From assembly GCA_020310875.1 (NCBI GenBank), contig CM035407.1, positions 67,025,158 through 67,089,157 of the forward strand: a stretch of 64,000 nt of DNA. Direction: 5' to 3'. The position numbers and the translations under genes are program-made. The notes beneath the pieces were generated by a model. The model was not told where the DNA came from and ran no database searches. It saw only the letters and a list, made by a program, of their open reading frames with translations. This DNA comes from Ceratopteris richardii. Its lineage: Eukaryota; Streptophyta; Polypodiopsida; Polypodiales; Pteridaceae. This document shows positions 1-12,299 of the stretch, piece by piece. Within the stretch, counting starts at the first letter, position 1. Each line of letters opens with the position of its first letter.

Positions 1-429
1 CACGTAGGAACGAACTCACATATGGAGTGAGACCCACACGGAAGGTCACGATATTCAAAAGAGCTTCCATGGCGCACTAAAAAACAGACGATAACACAAA
101 GCACACAAGGGTCACAAACACACAAGGACACAATAGCGACTAACAGCTCGAAGAACAAGATTAAGTAGAAACGTTGGAAAAATCAGGCGGTAAGAACCCT
201 AATCATAACGTAGTATTGGAAATATATCGACATAATGATGACATGCGTGCATTAACATAATCAAAGACATAGAAGGCGACCACTAATCATGATTAGGTAG
301 GAAAACGCAACTATTACGGTCAATCGATCAACCGAAACACGGAGATAAGAAAAGAAAGTTGAGAGAGAAAAATGGCAAAAGGAAAGGAGTAAAAATACCG
401 ATGACACATCATGAGGATGTAGACGGTGG

Positions 430-1560
430 ATAATAGGGACGAAGCTTCGAGCCATTAATCACTTTAGAAAGAAGGGTACCAGTTAGGGTGGATAACCGAA
501 AAGTTGCGGATCCCACTTGTTCGGCAATACGGTAGGGACCAAACCAACACAGCTAAAATTTTTCAGCGGATCTATTAGACTTAGCATTATAAAAGAGTAC
601 TAATTGGTTTACCATAAACACAGGGGTTTTGAGGAAATGATCATGGGTTTTGCCTTGTCGAAGCTGCACTTCCTGCAACAACAGGAAACTTTCAAGACGC
701 TGTTCATCTAGAGACCGTAAAGCCTCCGATAATAACTTCCATTTGAAAGCCACGTGCAGACTAGGAACCACCAATTCCATAGGAGCAATCGCTTCCAATC
801 CATACGCCAACTTGAAAGGAGTTGTTTTGGTGGCCACTTTATATGTTGTACGGTAAGTCCAAAAGACTCCAAGTAAGAATTGGTCCCATCTCTCTCGACA
901 ATCTAATACCAGTTTCTTTAAGATGTTCAACAGAGATTTGTTGGTGCTCTTAGCAAGTCCATTTGCTCATGGATAATAGGGAGAACTGAACGTATGCACA
1001 ATTTGGAAGGTTTGAGTAAGCACTTGCATTAATGTATTTGCAAAGTGTGAACCTTGATCAGTTACTATCTCCAAGGGTAACCCATAGCATGGAAAAATAT
1101 CCTTCATCAAACATTTAGCTACCGCAACAGATGTAGCTGACCGATGAGCCCAAGCTTCGGCCCACCGAGTCGCATAATCCGTGCATGTAAGAATGTATCG
1201 GTTGCTGGTAACTGTTGCAAGAGGAGTAATGGGGCCAATAAAATCCAAACCCATTTCTAAAAGGGTTCGAGAGGCACAACTGGTTGGAGCGAAAAGAGAT
1301 GTCACAGTAAAGGCTGACCGGAATGCTGACATGCATCACACTGCCGCACATACTAAGTGACATCATGGTACATCGTAGGCCACCATAAAACACTCTGTAG
1401 GATCTTCCGGTATGTCAGGTCAACTGCAAAATGTCCTCCGATGGGGGCAGAATAGGCGATTGCAATGACTGAAACAATTTCATGTGGGGGAACACATCTG
1501 AGTAATATGCCCGAGTGGTCCAGATAATATAACTGCCCTACAATTAGGCGAAATCATTGG
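430..1560 (-). pseudogene. Integrase region of Ty3/gypsy element A
   Basis: This stretch encodes a Ty3-type integrase that would insert element cDNA into the chromosome. Around 967-1332 (minus) the core domain is clear: LDFIGPI with the first acidic residue, a CTDYATRWAEA strand, then VTDQGSHFAN with the second acidic residue. A Zn-binding His/Cys region precedes it near 1330-1500. Towards 430 a C-terminal part with WFGPYRI and NGSKLRPY is typical of Ty3 integrases. It is part of a decayed element and is not expected to make protein. Confidence 0.8.
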
Positions 1561-1621
1561 CTGTACACAACTAGTCTTCATCGAGCAGCTGAAGAGGTCA
1601 TACTGGGAGGACATCCACTGG

Positions 1622-2200
1622 TCAAGAATAGAAGCAAGGTGTCATAGTATGAGGGGGTACCGGCAACTCCTGTTGATTAGCCTGTACCGTCTCTGCTGCA
1701 TAAATAGCGGGTGTTGTATCATCAACTCCTTCCGGAAGTTCACCGGAATCCAATCGAGAGAGAAAGTCAGCAAGCGCGTGTGCTGACCCTGGTCGATGTA
1801 CTACTGAATAGTCAAACTCTTGGAGCAACAAGACCCATCTTGCTAGTCTTCCTCCCAAATGTTGTTGGCGAACAAGGTACACCAAGGCTGCATGATCGAC
1901 ATGAAAGTGAAACGGCGTCCCAGTAAATAATGCTGGAATTTCTTCATCGAATACACTAATCCGAGACATTCACGTTCAATAATTGAATAATTGCGCTTTG
2001 TCGGGCCTAATCTGCAGCTCGCATAATACACTGGCCAAAACCACTTGTCCATTTTCTACATCAGCACGCTGCCAATGGCAATGTCGGAAGCATCCACAAA
2101 GACATGAAATGGAAGTTCCCAATTCGGCGCTTGTAAAATGGGAGCCTATGTTAACAATAATTTCAATCGATCGAAAGAAAGTTGGCACGCTTCGGTCCAC
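1622..2200 (-). pseudogene. RNase H region of element A
   Basis: The minus-strand translation contains PVYYASCRLGPTKRNYS, an ERECLGLVYSMKKFQHYLLG helix and FDYSVVHRPGSAHALADFLS. These are the usual landmarks of a Ty3/gypsy RNase H, which removes RNA from the RNA:DNA hybrid during reverse transcription. It lies directly downstream of the reverse transcriptase in element orientation, as expected. Part of a fossil element. Confidence 0.8.
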
Positions 2201-2280
2201 TCAAACTGTCGAGGACTATTGGTTATCAATCAATTAAGTGGTGTGGTCAAATGAGCAAGCCACCGCAGATGTCGTCCATG

Positions 2281-3105
2281 CTATTGGATTTGGCCCAAAA
2301 ACCGCATCACTTCTTTGGGTGTTTTAGGATCAGGTGCCTCGAGTACGGCCTTCACCTTATCTGGATCAACTTGAATTCCCTGTTTTGAAATAATGTGTCC
2401 TAGCAACTTGCCACAGGATACAAAGAATATAGATTTATTTGGGTTCAAACACAAACGGTATTCTCGACACTTTGAAAAACAACATCGTAAATGGTATAGA
2501 TGCACCGAACTATCATCGGATAAAGAGAAGTCATCCAAGTAAACTCGCATGAATGTAGTTAGATAGGGAGAAAAAATTTCGTGCATATAGCACTGGAACA
2601 TACTTGGAGCATTTCGCAGACCAAACCACATTAATGTACACACATAGATTCCCCAACTGATTATAAATGTTGTCATTGGAATGTCTTGTTCTGCCATTCG
2701 GACTTGGTTATACCCACTATATCCATCTAAAAAGGAGTACATCTCTCGTCCTACCACATCATCTAGCATTGTGTCCAAAAACAGTAGAGGGAATGGATCA
2801 GGTACGGTTGCTACATTTAATTTCCAGTAATCCACACATATCCTTAATTGCTTATTTTTCTTAGGAACTATGACAATAGGGGAAATCCAATCCGCATGCT
2901 CGATAGGGACAATAAACCCAACCTTCAGCAATCGGTCCAATTCTACTTTGACCTGAGTTGCATAGTTAAGATTCATCCTATAGCTTAGTTGTTTAATAGG
3001 TCGAGCATCTGGTTTCAGCATAACCCTATATTGATAGATACGCGGGTCTAACCCCATCATATCCCGGTAATCCCATGCGAATACATCAGAGAATTCACGT
3101 AGCAA
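2281..3105 (-). pseudogene. Reverse transcriptase region of element A
   Basis: An open frame of 274 codons encodes a Ty3-type reverse transcriptase. Visible motifs include SPIVIVPKKNKQLRICVDY near the fingers, YSFLDGYSGYNQVRM in the palm, a FGLRNAPSMFQ turn and the catalytic YLDD box (in RVYLDDFSLS). These polymerases copy element RNA into cDNA inside virus-like particles. Its neighbours are protease upstream and RNase H downstream. It is part of a fossil element with several breaks. Confidence 0.85.
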
Positions 3106-3249
3106 CTACAACAAGTTATCCTGGAAGGTCTCGGATAATCCCGCCTTGATCTTCACTAGCCTCGGATTGGCTTCATCAGCTACATTGCAGGTAAATAATT
3201 GGTCTTCCGGTACATAGAACTGCCGAGGCATGGCTAAATCATCAGCTGG

Positions 3250-3900
3250 CTAAAGCAATTGTGGAAGAGTTGTATCATCCAAAGTCTGTGTTGCACTTTG
3301 TTCGGAAGCTCCGGTCAGTGGTATGATCGTACATGCCGTCGGACTCCAGTTGTCTACAATCGTTTGTAAGTCCACTGTTCTTAGTGCCACCAAATCCTTG
3401 TTGGCTTTAAGAAAAACTTCCTCTTCATCATCGGAGATCCCATCCAACATGTGTACAGGCTCCGCTACATATGGTCGTGCATGTAAGTCACAAGGTTTCA
3501 TGTCGTCTAGTGGAACAACATATTTCCAGTGGTTATTTTTAAAGACTAATTCATGCGCTGACCAATCCTCCACTACCTTAGCTTGTTTTAGCCAGGGACG
3601 TCCAAAGAGCAGATTATAGTCCAGGCTAGATTCTGGTAAGTCCAACACAACGAAGGTCATTTTGAAGACAGCTCCTTGTAGAGTAATAGGAATGTCTCAC
3701 ACCAAGCCCACCGGATGAACTCGAGATTGATCAGCCATGCATACAAAGAATTGAACAGGTTCAATTTGCGTCCACCCCATCTGTTTGCAAAGTGCTACTG
3801 TTATGATATTTACACCAGATCCACCATCAATTAAGACTTGTGTGATCTTATGATTTTTGTACCATACCGTAATCAAGGGTACCGTATGGTCCACCATTGG
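3250..3900 (-). pseudogene. Aspartic protease region of element A
   Basis: The minus strand encodes a retropepsin-like protease of Gag-Pol processing. The active-site loop is LIDGGSGVNII (3697-3897), a variant also present in element C of this window (IVDGGSGINLM). The next 136 codons (3250-3660) hold a LLFGRPWLKQA motif, usual at the end of plant Ty3 proteases, and an acidic linker leading to the reverse transcriptase. Fossil. Confidence 0.75.
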
Positions 3901-4002
3901 ATCTAGTTCAGGTTGGATTGTGGCTGTCGAGGGAGCACTTGAGGGTCCTGGATTGACCTGTTGCTGGAACTATTGACGCACACCAAGGACCAAAGCCAAT
4001 AA

Positions 4003-5967
4003 TTATCCCAGGGGCAGTGTAATAGACGCCTTGGATAAAACATCCCAAACTGGATCAAATTTTGTTGTTTCCGGTACGGTATCCGGTGGGGACTCCGATA
4101 CGCTTTGATTCAGAATTCTCCCTTTCGGTAGTGTCTGCGGTATACTTTTTTGCGTCACCGGAACTAGATCAGGGAAAATAGCTTGTTCTCGGGTTGCCCA
4201 CTTACTTGCTTTAGTAAACATCTTCTGCTGTTCACGAGTTCCAAGTTCAAAAATCTCTGCAGCTGGCTGCAATTGCTTTCCTGAGCATGTTTGCACTGCT
4301 GCTGTTTGAGTGTCGGCTGCCAAAATGTACACCATGTTCGCCATCGGATGTTGTTGTTCCTTTTTCTTCTTATCGTACTCAGCTGCATCTTTACAGTACC
4401 GACGGATATGCCCTATTTCACCGCAAAAATGACATTTAGGTGGTGGAAGAGATGCAGTTTCACCTGATGGTCCTGCATTCCACCGGGTTTGTCCAAAATT
4501 ATTTGACCGTCCTCCTCGATAATTCTTGTATCCCTGGTACGGGGTATTCCTCATCTGAGGTGGTACATAATGACTGGCCGATTGCCCCTACTCTTGAATT
4601 ATGGCATTAACAACTGCTCTGCTCTGCACCTTTGCATTATACGGACAAGTCTCTGTAGTGTGGTCTAATATGTGACAAATGGAGCAATATAATTGATTCA
4701 GAGCGCATGTTGAGCTACTGTGCCCTGGATTTTGCATTTGGTACAGTAAATCTATTTCAAAGGATCCTCGCTGGATTGCTTGGACACTTTCAGCCACTCT
4801 AGATCTTAAGTGAATCCACCCACTTTATTTTTAACTGTAGAGTCATTGCAATTATGGCATCTCAGGGTCATTCCTCCCATACAATGGATAATCATGATCT
4901 GTTTCAATTGGGGATTTAATCCGTTTATAAACCACTGAGTAATAACGTCGTCCGATAAATTGGCATGCGCTGGTGGCAACTGCCATAAATGAGTCTGAAA
5001 TAGAGTGGCATAGTCTTGTACATTCTGGTGCGGCTTCTGCCTATTATTCTACAGATAATCAAAAATTTCTGCTGGATTTTTCTTTAACCAAAACCATTGT
5101 AGAAAGGCATCCTTCACATCATCATATTGTCGGAAGTGGTTCAAATCATATTCGGTTAACCAGCGAGCAGCTTCATTAACCAGAGTTGACTGGCACACGA
5201 TGGCTTTATACGCAGAGTCTGCTGGGTAATTCAAAACTGCATAATTAATTTCAAATGTACGCACATGCGCGTCGGGATCATCTCTTGGGAAACCTCCAAA
5301 TTTTGTGTACGTGACTCCGGCTGGCCCCCGCGGTGGAACAAACTATTGTTGCTGTTGTTGTTGTTGTTGTTGCTGAGAACTACTCATGTTTTCTGAACTT
5401 TGGGGGCAGACTTCGTGATGACCCTGGACCATATGGACACTTTGCCAACCTTCCGGTCCAAAAATGTCTCTGAACCGATTACTTAACTCAAAGTCTAGCA
5501 GCCCTTTCTCAACCTTAGTATCAAAATTGGCTAGAATTGCACCTAAAAACGGTGAATGTAGTAAATTCCTACCGAATAGAACCGCAGTATTATTGAAAAA
5601 CATCGAATTGTGACCGAAGAGCATCGAATTTTCACCGGACAATACCGAACTTTTACCAAAAATCACCGAATTATCTATAGACAATGCTGAATTGTCACCG
5701 GACAACGCCAAAATACCACCAGGAACTAAAAGTATTGTCTTCACCATGTACTAAACTATCACCAGAACACACCGGATTATCACCGCATTCTACCGAACTG
5801 CTTTTGCATAGCACCGAACTGCCATCAAAATTGCCACTTACTTGTTGAATTGAACCTTCTGCAACTGAACTTAATTGTTCCTCACTTCTACCACCAGAGG
5901 GTAACCCTAACAGATTCGGAACTGCCGAGGGATGTGGGTCACTTTCGATATTTGGGGTAAGATTCAC
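4003..5967 (-). pseudogene. Gag region of element A with polyglutamine and octapeptide repeats
   Basis: This is the capsid/nucleocapsid region. A CCHC zinc knuckle (CHFCGEIGHIRRYC) lies at about 4395-4445, after an RGG-like stretch. A capsid-type segment containing ARWLTEYDLNHFRQYDDVK sits at 5049-5264. Towards the N-terminus is a polyglutamine run (about 5343-5380), then an unusual stretch of about a dozen degenerate 8-residue units of the GENSMLF type (about 5560-5860). I do not know this repeat from other Gag proteins. Fossil with several breaks. Confidence 0.65.
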
Positions 5968-6041
5968 CGGAATGTGTTACTGGCATATATCAAAGGATGC
6001 TTCTTCGAGCCTTAATCTTCTTCTTCACTAACTACTCCATT

Positions 6042-6058
6042 TCCCATAGACGACGCCA
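6042..6058 (-). other. Primer binding site of element A
   Basis: On the minus strand this reads TGGCGTCGTCTATGGGA, one base inside the LTR edge at 6060. A TGGCG start is typical of Tat/Athila-like plant Ty3 elements that do not use initiator tRNA-Met. The priming tRNA is not identified here. Confidence 0.65.
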
Positions 6059-6059
6059 G

Positions 6060-6551
6060 TGTTAAACCTTAACTGTTTAAAGTTAATTCAACTATGGGTT
6101 CTTGGATGGTTAGGGGTCTGTAAAACAGAGGCCCTATTTGTATTTTCCCAAATCTACAGATTCATCATATTCTACTTCACAGACATTCACACATTAACTG
6201 TGTTGAATATGTTTACCAAAATACTTCAATTCCGCACAGTTATTGTGTACGTCTTTACTTATTGCGTTAACTCGTTAATCTTTAATACTTCATTAAGACT
6301 TAATTAATTATTAAGCTTAATCAACAGAATTGACAAGTGTCAGATTACATAGGATTTCGGCAATACTGCGCTTCACTTCTGCCTCTCGCCCAGACCAACA
6401 GCCCGGCGACACACCTTCTCCTTTGCGCGACTCTTCTTTCATTAATTCGTAAAGAGTTACAACTTTTGCGCTACGCCTTTTCAGTATGTGTGCGACTTTT
6501 CAGGGTATATTACAAAATTTAGGAGTTCCTTTCCGGCGGCTGCGGCTCACA
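6060..6551 (-). repeat. LTR of element A (5' LTR in element orientation)
   Basis: The repeat starts TGTTAAACC next to the primer site and most likely ends in GGCTCACA at 6551, giving about 490 bp with TGT...ACA ends. The partner LTR is outside the window, so the outer edge rests only on the terminal bases and on where copia coding sequence resumes. Confidence 0.55.
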
Positions 6552-7193
6552 GATGCCTATTGATGGATCTTTGCATGGAGATTGATGTTGCTACGCATAT
6601 TCTCATTGATAGTTAGAGTGCTTTGGTTGTTGCACAAAACCGAGTGTTTCATGCATGGACCAAACATATTGAGGTGCATTATCACTATGTGAGAGAGCAC
6701 CTTCATGCAAGAGATATTAATTTGGTATATGTGCCTACACAAGATAATGTGGCAGACATATTAACCAAAGCTCTTCCACAGGAAAAGTTTGAAGCTTTTT
6801 GCAAAGCTTTAGGCTTATTACCTTATGGTGGCTCATCTGTCACTCCCTGTATGTGTTCACATCATTCGCTCCAGGGGGGTTTGTTACACTTATGTGTTCC
6901 TCGAGTAGCTTTGATATGAACCTTTTCCCTATACATGGGCACTTTTTACTCCAGTCTTGGCTAGAGGTTTTTTTTCCCATGTTACCACATACATGATTCA
7001 CTCATATGTGGTGGTACTTTGTACTTAGGGATTATTGTTCAGCTCTTACTTCAGTTTAGTTCATCATCAATAGAGAGAGCTATTCCAGCCATCGTCTTCT
7101 CCATGTGTCTTGCTGCGTTTGTGCTCCTTGTGTGTGTTTCTTGTGTGTCTATCGCACTTCTACACACACCCAATAATGGGCTACTACAATCTA
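6552..7193 (+). mobile_element. 3' end of Ty1/copia retrotransposon J
   Basis: From about 6555 the plus strand encodes the C-terminal part of a copia RNase H: VFHAWTKHIEVHYHYVREH followed by VPTQDNVADILTKALP. A polypurine tract (CCAGGGGGG, about 6871-6879) follows, then an LTR starting TGTTACACTT at 6882 and ending near 7193. Only the 3' end is present because element A lies immediately to the left. Fossil fragment of uncertain age. Confidence 0.75.
6882..7193 (+). repeat. LTR of copia element J
   Basis: The repeat begins TGTTACACTT just after a purine-rich tract, the standard arrangement of a 3' LTR. The right end is placed at a CTACA near 7193 and is uncertain because the other LTR is not in the window. 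Confidence 0.5.
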
Positions 7194-7461
7194 CAATCTA
7201 TTGAAAGATCCTAATTAGCTACCTGCCACTCTCCTCCCAATCTTAAATAGCCCTTACCCTTGGCACCTGTAGAATCTTCTCTAAGGTCCAAACACTCCTC
7301 ATATGGCCACTCTGAGGAGATGGAATAACCTCGAAGATCCGTGCTAGAGCCTTGGCTCCCCCGAGCTCTGGTCCTTGACCCGGATAGGGTCCTCGACCAA
7401 ATGCAGATAAACCAATGGTAGACCATGGAGGTCTAAATAAATCTAATACTCTCTCCCCCTT

Positions 7462-8907
7462 CTAGAGATCCCTGTCCTTAGTGATCAAGGAAGGAAAGTG
7501 TTTGCGAATCAAAGCTTCTGATTCCCAAGTAGCATCTATGAGTGGATTACTAGTCCATGCTACTAAATACTCTGGTATGGAGCGATTCCTTAACTTTTGC
7601 TCCCTATTATCAAGAACCTGAAATGGAACATCTGGCTGAGATGCTCTATTTTCTAAAGCAACTAAACCATCTACACAATTCTCATCTCGAGAAATGTATG
7701 GTCTCAACTTGCTAACATGGAAAACTGGGTGAACTTTGCAATTATCTGGCAATTGCAATTTATATGCGATATCACTAATCTTCGTGATTATTGTCCAAGG
7801 GACACAAAATCTAGGGGATAACTTGGGTTTCTAACCCATTGTCAATGATGAACCAAGTGGAACATGTAAAACCACATGATTTCCCTCTTGAAATGTTTGT
7901 GGTGTTCGATGTAGATCTACAAATGCTTTCATCCTTTCAGCAGCTTGTTGGAGATTGCATTGAGCTATTTTCAAGTTAGCTCGCATATCTGTTAAAAATT
8001 GTGAAGCACTCGGAGATTTCCTAGGTAACCCAATGGTACCTGGACTATGTGGAATAAATCCATAGATCACCTCAAAAGATGCCAGCCTAGTAGTCTTGTG
8101 CTTCCAACTATTACAAGCAAATTCGACTAATGGGAGAAAACTATCCCAATCTATTTGCTTTTTTGAAACATATGCATGTAGCATATCTTCCAGTGTCTTA
8201 TTAACTCTTTTGGTTTGACCGTCTATCTGTGGATGCTCTCCACTACTCATCTTGAGTTGAACTTGAAGCTTATTGAACACATGTTTTCAAAAATTTTCTG
8301 TAAACCTAGGATCCCTTTCTGAAACTATTGATTTTGGTAGACCATGCAGTCTAAAAATATTCTGAATAAATAGTTCCGTGACTTGCGAAGCCTCCACTGA
8401 TTCCTTTGTAGGAATGAAGTATGCCATTTCGCTCAAATGATCAACCACTACAAGAATAGCATTCTTTTGTTGTGGTGTCCTAGGTAAACCCCTTATGAAG
8501 TCCATGGTAACACTATCCCAACAATACTGTGGTATCTCCAATGGTTGTAGTAGACGTGGAGGACTACTCCTCTCTGCTTTATTAACTTGACATTTAAAAC
8601 ATTGACTTACATAATTGTTTACATCTTTGACCATCTTTGGCCACCAAAACGTGCGTCTGATCAACTGCAAAGTTTTCTCTATACCAGGATGTCCTGCACA
8701 AGGTACATCGTGGTTCTCGAAAATAAATTCTTTTCTAAACTTCCCTTCTTGGGAATTAGGCACACAAATCTTTCCCTTTCTTTTGAGCAAACCTTGCTCC
8801 ACTTGAAAATTAGAGAATGCTTTATCTTTATCATTTTGTGATAACTTATTGATTATAGACTGACAATAATCATCTTCAATTTGTGAATCTTTGATTTCTC
8901 GGATCAA
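7462..8907 (-). pseudogene. Integrase region of element B with chromodomain-like tail
   Basis: From right to left on the minus strand: a His/Cys zinc region (HPGIEKTLQLIRRTFWWPKM, then CFKCQ), the core with MDFIRGLPRTPQQKNAILVVVDH, a dimer-like segment with SSGEHPQIDGQTKRVNKTLE, and a C-terminal domain with PVFHVSKLRPYI. After that comes a chromodomain-like motif (REQKLRNRSIPEYLVAW, then ATWE). Chromodomains steer chromovirus integration towards marked chromatin. Fossil. Confidence 0.8.
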
Positions 8908-8934
8908 ATCACTATCCAGGACTGTGAAACTAAT

Positions 8935-9600
8935 CTAATGCAAAATACGAGATAATGCATCTGCAAATATATTCATTTTTCCTTTTCTATAAAGAATTTC
9001 CATATGAAATTCTTGCATTAACTCAGCCCATCTAGCCTGTCTCCCCTGAAGATGAGGCTGGGAACATAAATACTTCAAGGTGTGATGATCTATGTATACT
9101 TTAAAAGTTGCACCATACAGATAGTGTCTCCAGATCTTCAAAGCGTGAACTATTGCATATAATTCTTGTTCATGGAGAAGCCAGTTTCTCTAAGGTGGAG
9201 AACGTTTCTTACTTTCAAAAGCTATTGGTCTTCCATCTTGAATCAAAACTGCACCAACAGCGATGCCACTAGCATCGGTTTCTATTTCAAAAGGTTTTTG
9301 AAGATCTACCACCAATAAAATTGGAGCAGTTGAAACTGCTTGTTTCAATGTGTCAAAAGCTTTCTGTTGTGTACTAGTCCATACAAACTTTTGATGATTC
9401 TATAATAGATCTATCAATGGCGCACCTATGCGCGAATAACTGGCAATGAATTTCCTATAGAAGCCCGACAATCCTAAGAATGATCGCAATTGGCGCTCAT
9501 TCTAAGGAATCGGCCAACCAAGGATCACAGAAACTTTCCGTGGATCCATTCTAATTCCATCTGCAGAAATTATATGTCCTAAGTACTCAACCTTAGATAA
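8935..9600 (-). pseudogene. RNase H region of element B
   Basis: The minus strand includes FKVYIDHHTLKYLCSQPHL, QGRQARWAELMQEFHMEILY and an end with MNIFADALSR. These are standard Ty3 RNase H landmarks and lie between reverse transcriptase and integrase. Fossil. Confidence 0.75.
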
Positions 9601-9627
9601 ACATAGTTGTGTCTTCTCTGGGTTGAC

Positions 9628-10250
9628 CTACAAAGTATTTTCATCCAACATTTGAAAAGTTATTCGCAAATGGCATTCATGTTCTTCCAAAATTTTACTA
9701 TAAACCAACATATCATCTACAAAATCAACCACAAAATGACCAATAAAAGGACGAAAAATATCATTCATGAGCATCATAAAAGTAGTTGGAGCATTAGTTA
9801 AACCAAAAGGCATTACAAGATACTCATAATGACCAAATCTAGTACGAAAAGCTGTTTTATGTACATCATCCTCCTTAACTCTAATCTGATGATAACCACT
9901 TTTTAAGTCTATTTTACTATATATAATAACACCTCCTAATGCATCCAGAATATCATCAATGCGAGGCATCGGTTATTTGTGTTTTATTGTAACTTTATTT
10001 AATGCTCTAAATTCTATACACATCCTGAAATATCCATCCTTTTTGCGAACCAAAAGCACTGGGGCTACAAAAGGTGAATTACTGGATCTGATGAGTCCTT
10101 TGTCAAGATACTCCTCGACGGTACGACGTACTTCTACCTCCTCTTGCAGACTCATTCGATACAACTGTCTGGCCGATGGATGAGCTTCTAGTACTAGCTC
10201 AATCCTATGCTCCACTTTTCTGCGAGGCGGAAGACCTAAAGGTAACTCTA
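9628..10250 (-). pseudogene. Reverse transcriptase region of element B
   Basis: The stretch has [20 protein letters not shown], a [20 protein letters not shown] palm motif, [18 protein letters not shown] and an FVDD catalytic box in [11 protein letters not shown]. This is a chromovirus-type Ty3 reverse transcriptase. Fossil. Confidence 0.8.
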
Positions 10251-10269
10251 AAAGACACAAGTGTTGGAA

Positions 10270-10827
10270 TTCAGTTTTCATTCTAATAGCTAGAGCCCTG
10301 ATACGCTCATCTGGAGGAATAAAATTATTGTAAAATATGATCTTGAAATCTGCCCAAGTAACCGGTTCTATCTTATCTTGCTCGATTTTTCTCCACCAAC
10401 GATGAGCAACATCCATCAAACTATAAGTGGCATGCTGTATTTTCTGTTTTTCATCTTCAATATTACAAAGTCGAAAACATTGTTCCCACTTACTTATCCA
10501 TTACTCCACCGCATCTGTTGTCCTGGCACTAACTTGTCCGTGGTACTTTGGTGGATTTAAATCTTTCACTTGCCATCTGACATCTCTACCAGAAGAAGCC
10601 CCCACATCTGCCAATGGTATTTGTGAACTAGATGGTTCAACAGATGGAACTTCCACCTGCATAGGTGTCTCGATGGGTGTCACCTCTGGTTTGTTACTTG
10701 CTTGGAGGACCTTTTGAAGGGTATCATCCATGCCTCTAACTTTAGCATTGAGATTTGTAATCTCCATAGTATAAGGTTGCTCAAGCTCGACCTCTTCCAT
10801 GGGAGTTACAATCTCATCATGATTCAT
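10270..10827 (-). pseudogene. Gag remnant of element B
   Basis: The minus strand from 10827 starts with an acidic, coiled-coil-like segment (EITNLNAKVRGMDDTLQKVL), then DLNPPKYHGQ, a proline box often found at the start of plant Ty3 capsid regions. A further capsid-like piece ([20 protein letters not shown]) follows. No zinc knuckle or protease is recognisable. Fossil. Confidence 0.6.
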
Positions 10828-12299
10828 TCTTAAAAAAAATTATAGAACAACTAATAAGTCATGTGAGTGCAAAAGGTAATACATAACTAATGATATTCCT
10901 AATCAATAGATCGCTTGTGTCAACATTGAATTACAAGATATACTCTAGATCCTCTCTCAATCCCATACATTGATCACACAACAAAACCCAAGTCCTATAC
11001 AAGTCTACATGGTGACAATACAAGCAATGACAAATTCCTAAAATACATCCGGTGATAAGCGCCAAGTATAAGCTATACAAACTACTAAATTTCCAAAAAT
11101 GCTAATAAATGATCCTATACAAATTATCAATCTATTAAATGTTAAATTCAAGTGAGTTTTCTCTAAAAGTTACAATTTAAAGTCTTTGATAAGTTCCTCT
11201 AACTTCTAATGTCAAAAACTAGAGTACTTGCAAAATGACCAGAACATTAGATGTACTTAAATATATCAAAAAATAATGATTTTTGGTATATAAACATAGC
11301 GCTCAAAGTTAGATTTCACCTCCAAGTGAAATTAAATGAATTGGATCTATGGTCATGAATTTATAACCAAAACTCTGCAAACCTATACCTATGTACAGGA
11401 GGTCCTAGGAGTGAGACATAGCTTCTAAGATCCACTGAGTAGACCTATCAAATGAACTCCATATTTAGTGAAATTTGGGTCATTGGGAAGCTTATCTAAG
11501 CATCTGTACAACAAGGTTCATCACAAAATGGTCTCCATGTTAGAGAAACAAAGAAAATAGTGTCTGCAACACCTACATATTTTGCACTACTCAGAAATTA
11601 GACAAGAGGAAAGATTATAATCATAGAATCCCCAAATGAATCTCAAATGACTTCAGATTTTATGAGCAATAAGGTAGCATAGCTGGAATAAATTTCCAAA
11701 AGATTTTACCCTAATTTGACATTCCATGAAAGCGAAATCGCATAATCACCAAACCTCTGCACATTTCTCTCGCAAGTCCTTGCTAGAGGGACTAGAGAGC
11801 TAAAATAGCCTTTAGACTCTTCAGAACTTATCCAAATAATATGAAATTTATAAATATATATTGCAACACCATGTTCCAACACATATCCAAATTTCACATC
11901 ATTTGAACAAGTAGTGTGAGAGAAACACCCAAGTTTCTGCACACCTGCAACAATTGCCATAGAGAATTCCCTGCACAATGACTAGAGAGAATTTCACTTT
12001 TCTCTTAACTCATGACTTCAAATGTAAAGAAATTTGGATCACACAAACTGCAGTAGGTAGGATTTACAATCCAATAAAAAGCTCTCCAAATACATATTTC
12101 CATAAAGAGATATGACTCTGACAAGACATCCCTATCAACATTTCAGAGGGTGTTCCAAGAAATAGTAGCTTTGAAGTATTGGAATCCTTTGACCTACTAA
12201 AATAACTCCAACCAAGCTCTGGTCCTTGACCCGGCTAGGGTCCTTGACCAAATGCAGGTAGACCAATGGTAGACCATGGAGGTCTAAATAAATCTAGCA

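Larger units (their letters stand above)
1..6551 (-). mobile_element. Ty3/gypsy LTR retrotransposon A, running off the left edge
   Basis: Reading leftwards, the parts come in Ty3/gypsy order: LTR (6060-6551), primer site (6042-6058), Gag with a CCHC knuckle, protease, reverse transcriptase, RNase H and integrase. The integrase C-terminus reaches about position 420, and 1-420 is non-coding 3' sequence; the second LTR lies outside the window. No chromodomain follows the integrase, so it belongs to the non-chromovirus branch. The element is a fossil with several breaks. It appears to have inserted into copia element J, whose coding sequence starts directly after 6551. Without the second LTR no age can be read. 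Family call is firm; the outer boundary at 6551 is inferred from a TGT...ACA end. Confidence 0.85.
7371..12299 (-). mobile_element. Chromovirus-type Ty3/gypsy retrotransposon B
   Basis: Reading leftwards: Gag remnant, reverse transcriptase, RNase H, integrase with a chromodomain-like end, a polypurine tract (minus AAGGGGGAGAG, about 7450-7461) and LTR sequence. About 80 bp at 7371-7448 match 12214-12299 closely, and the right copy ends in AGCA, so these are taken as the outer ends of the two LTRs. 10830-12299 is then 5' leader plus LTR. The element is a fossil with numerous breaks and is clearly older than C or H. Confidence 0.75.
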
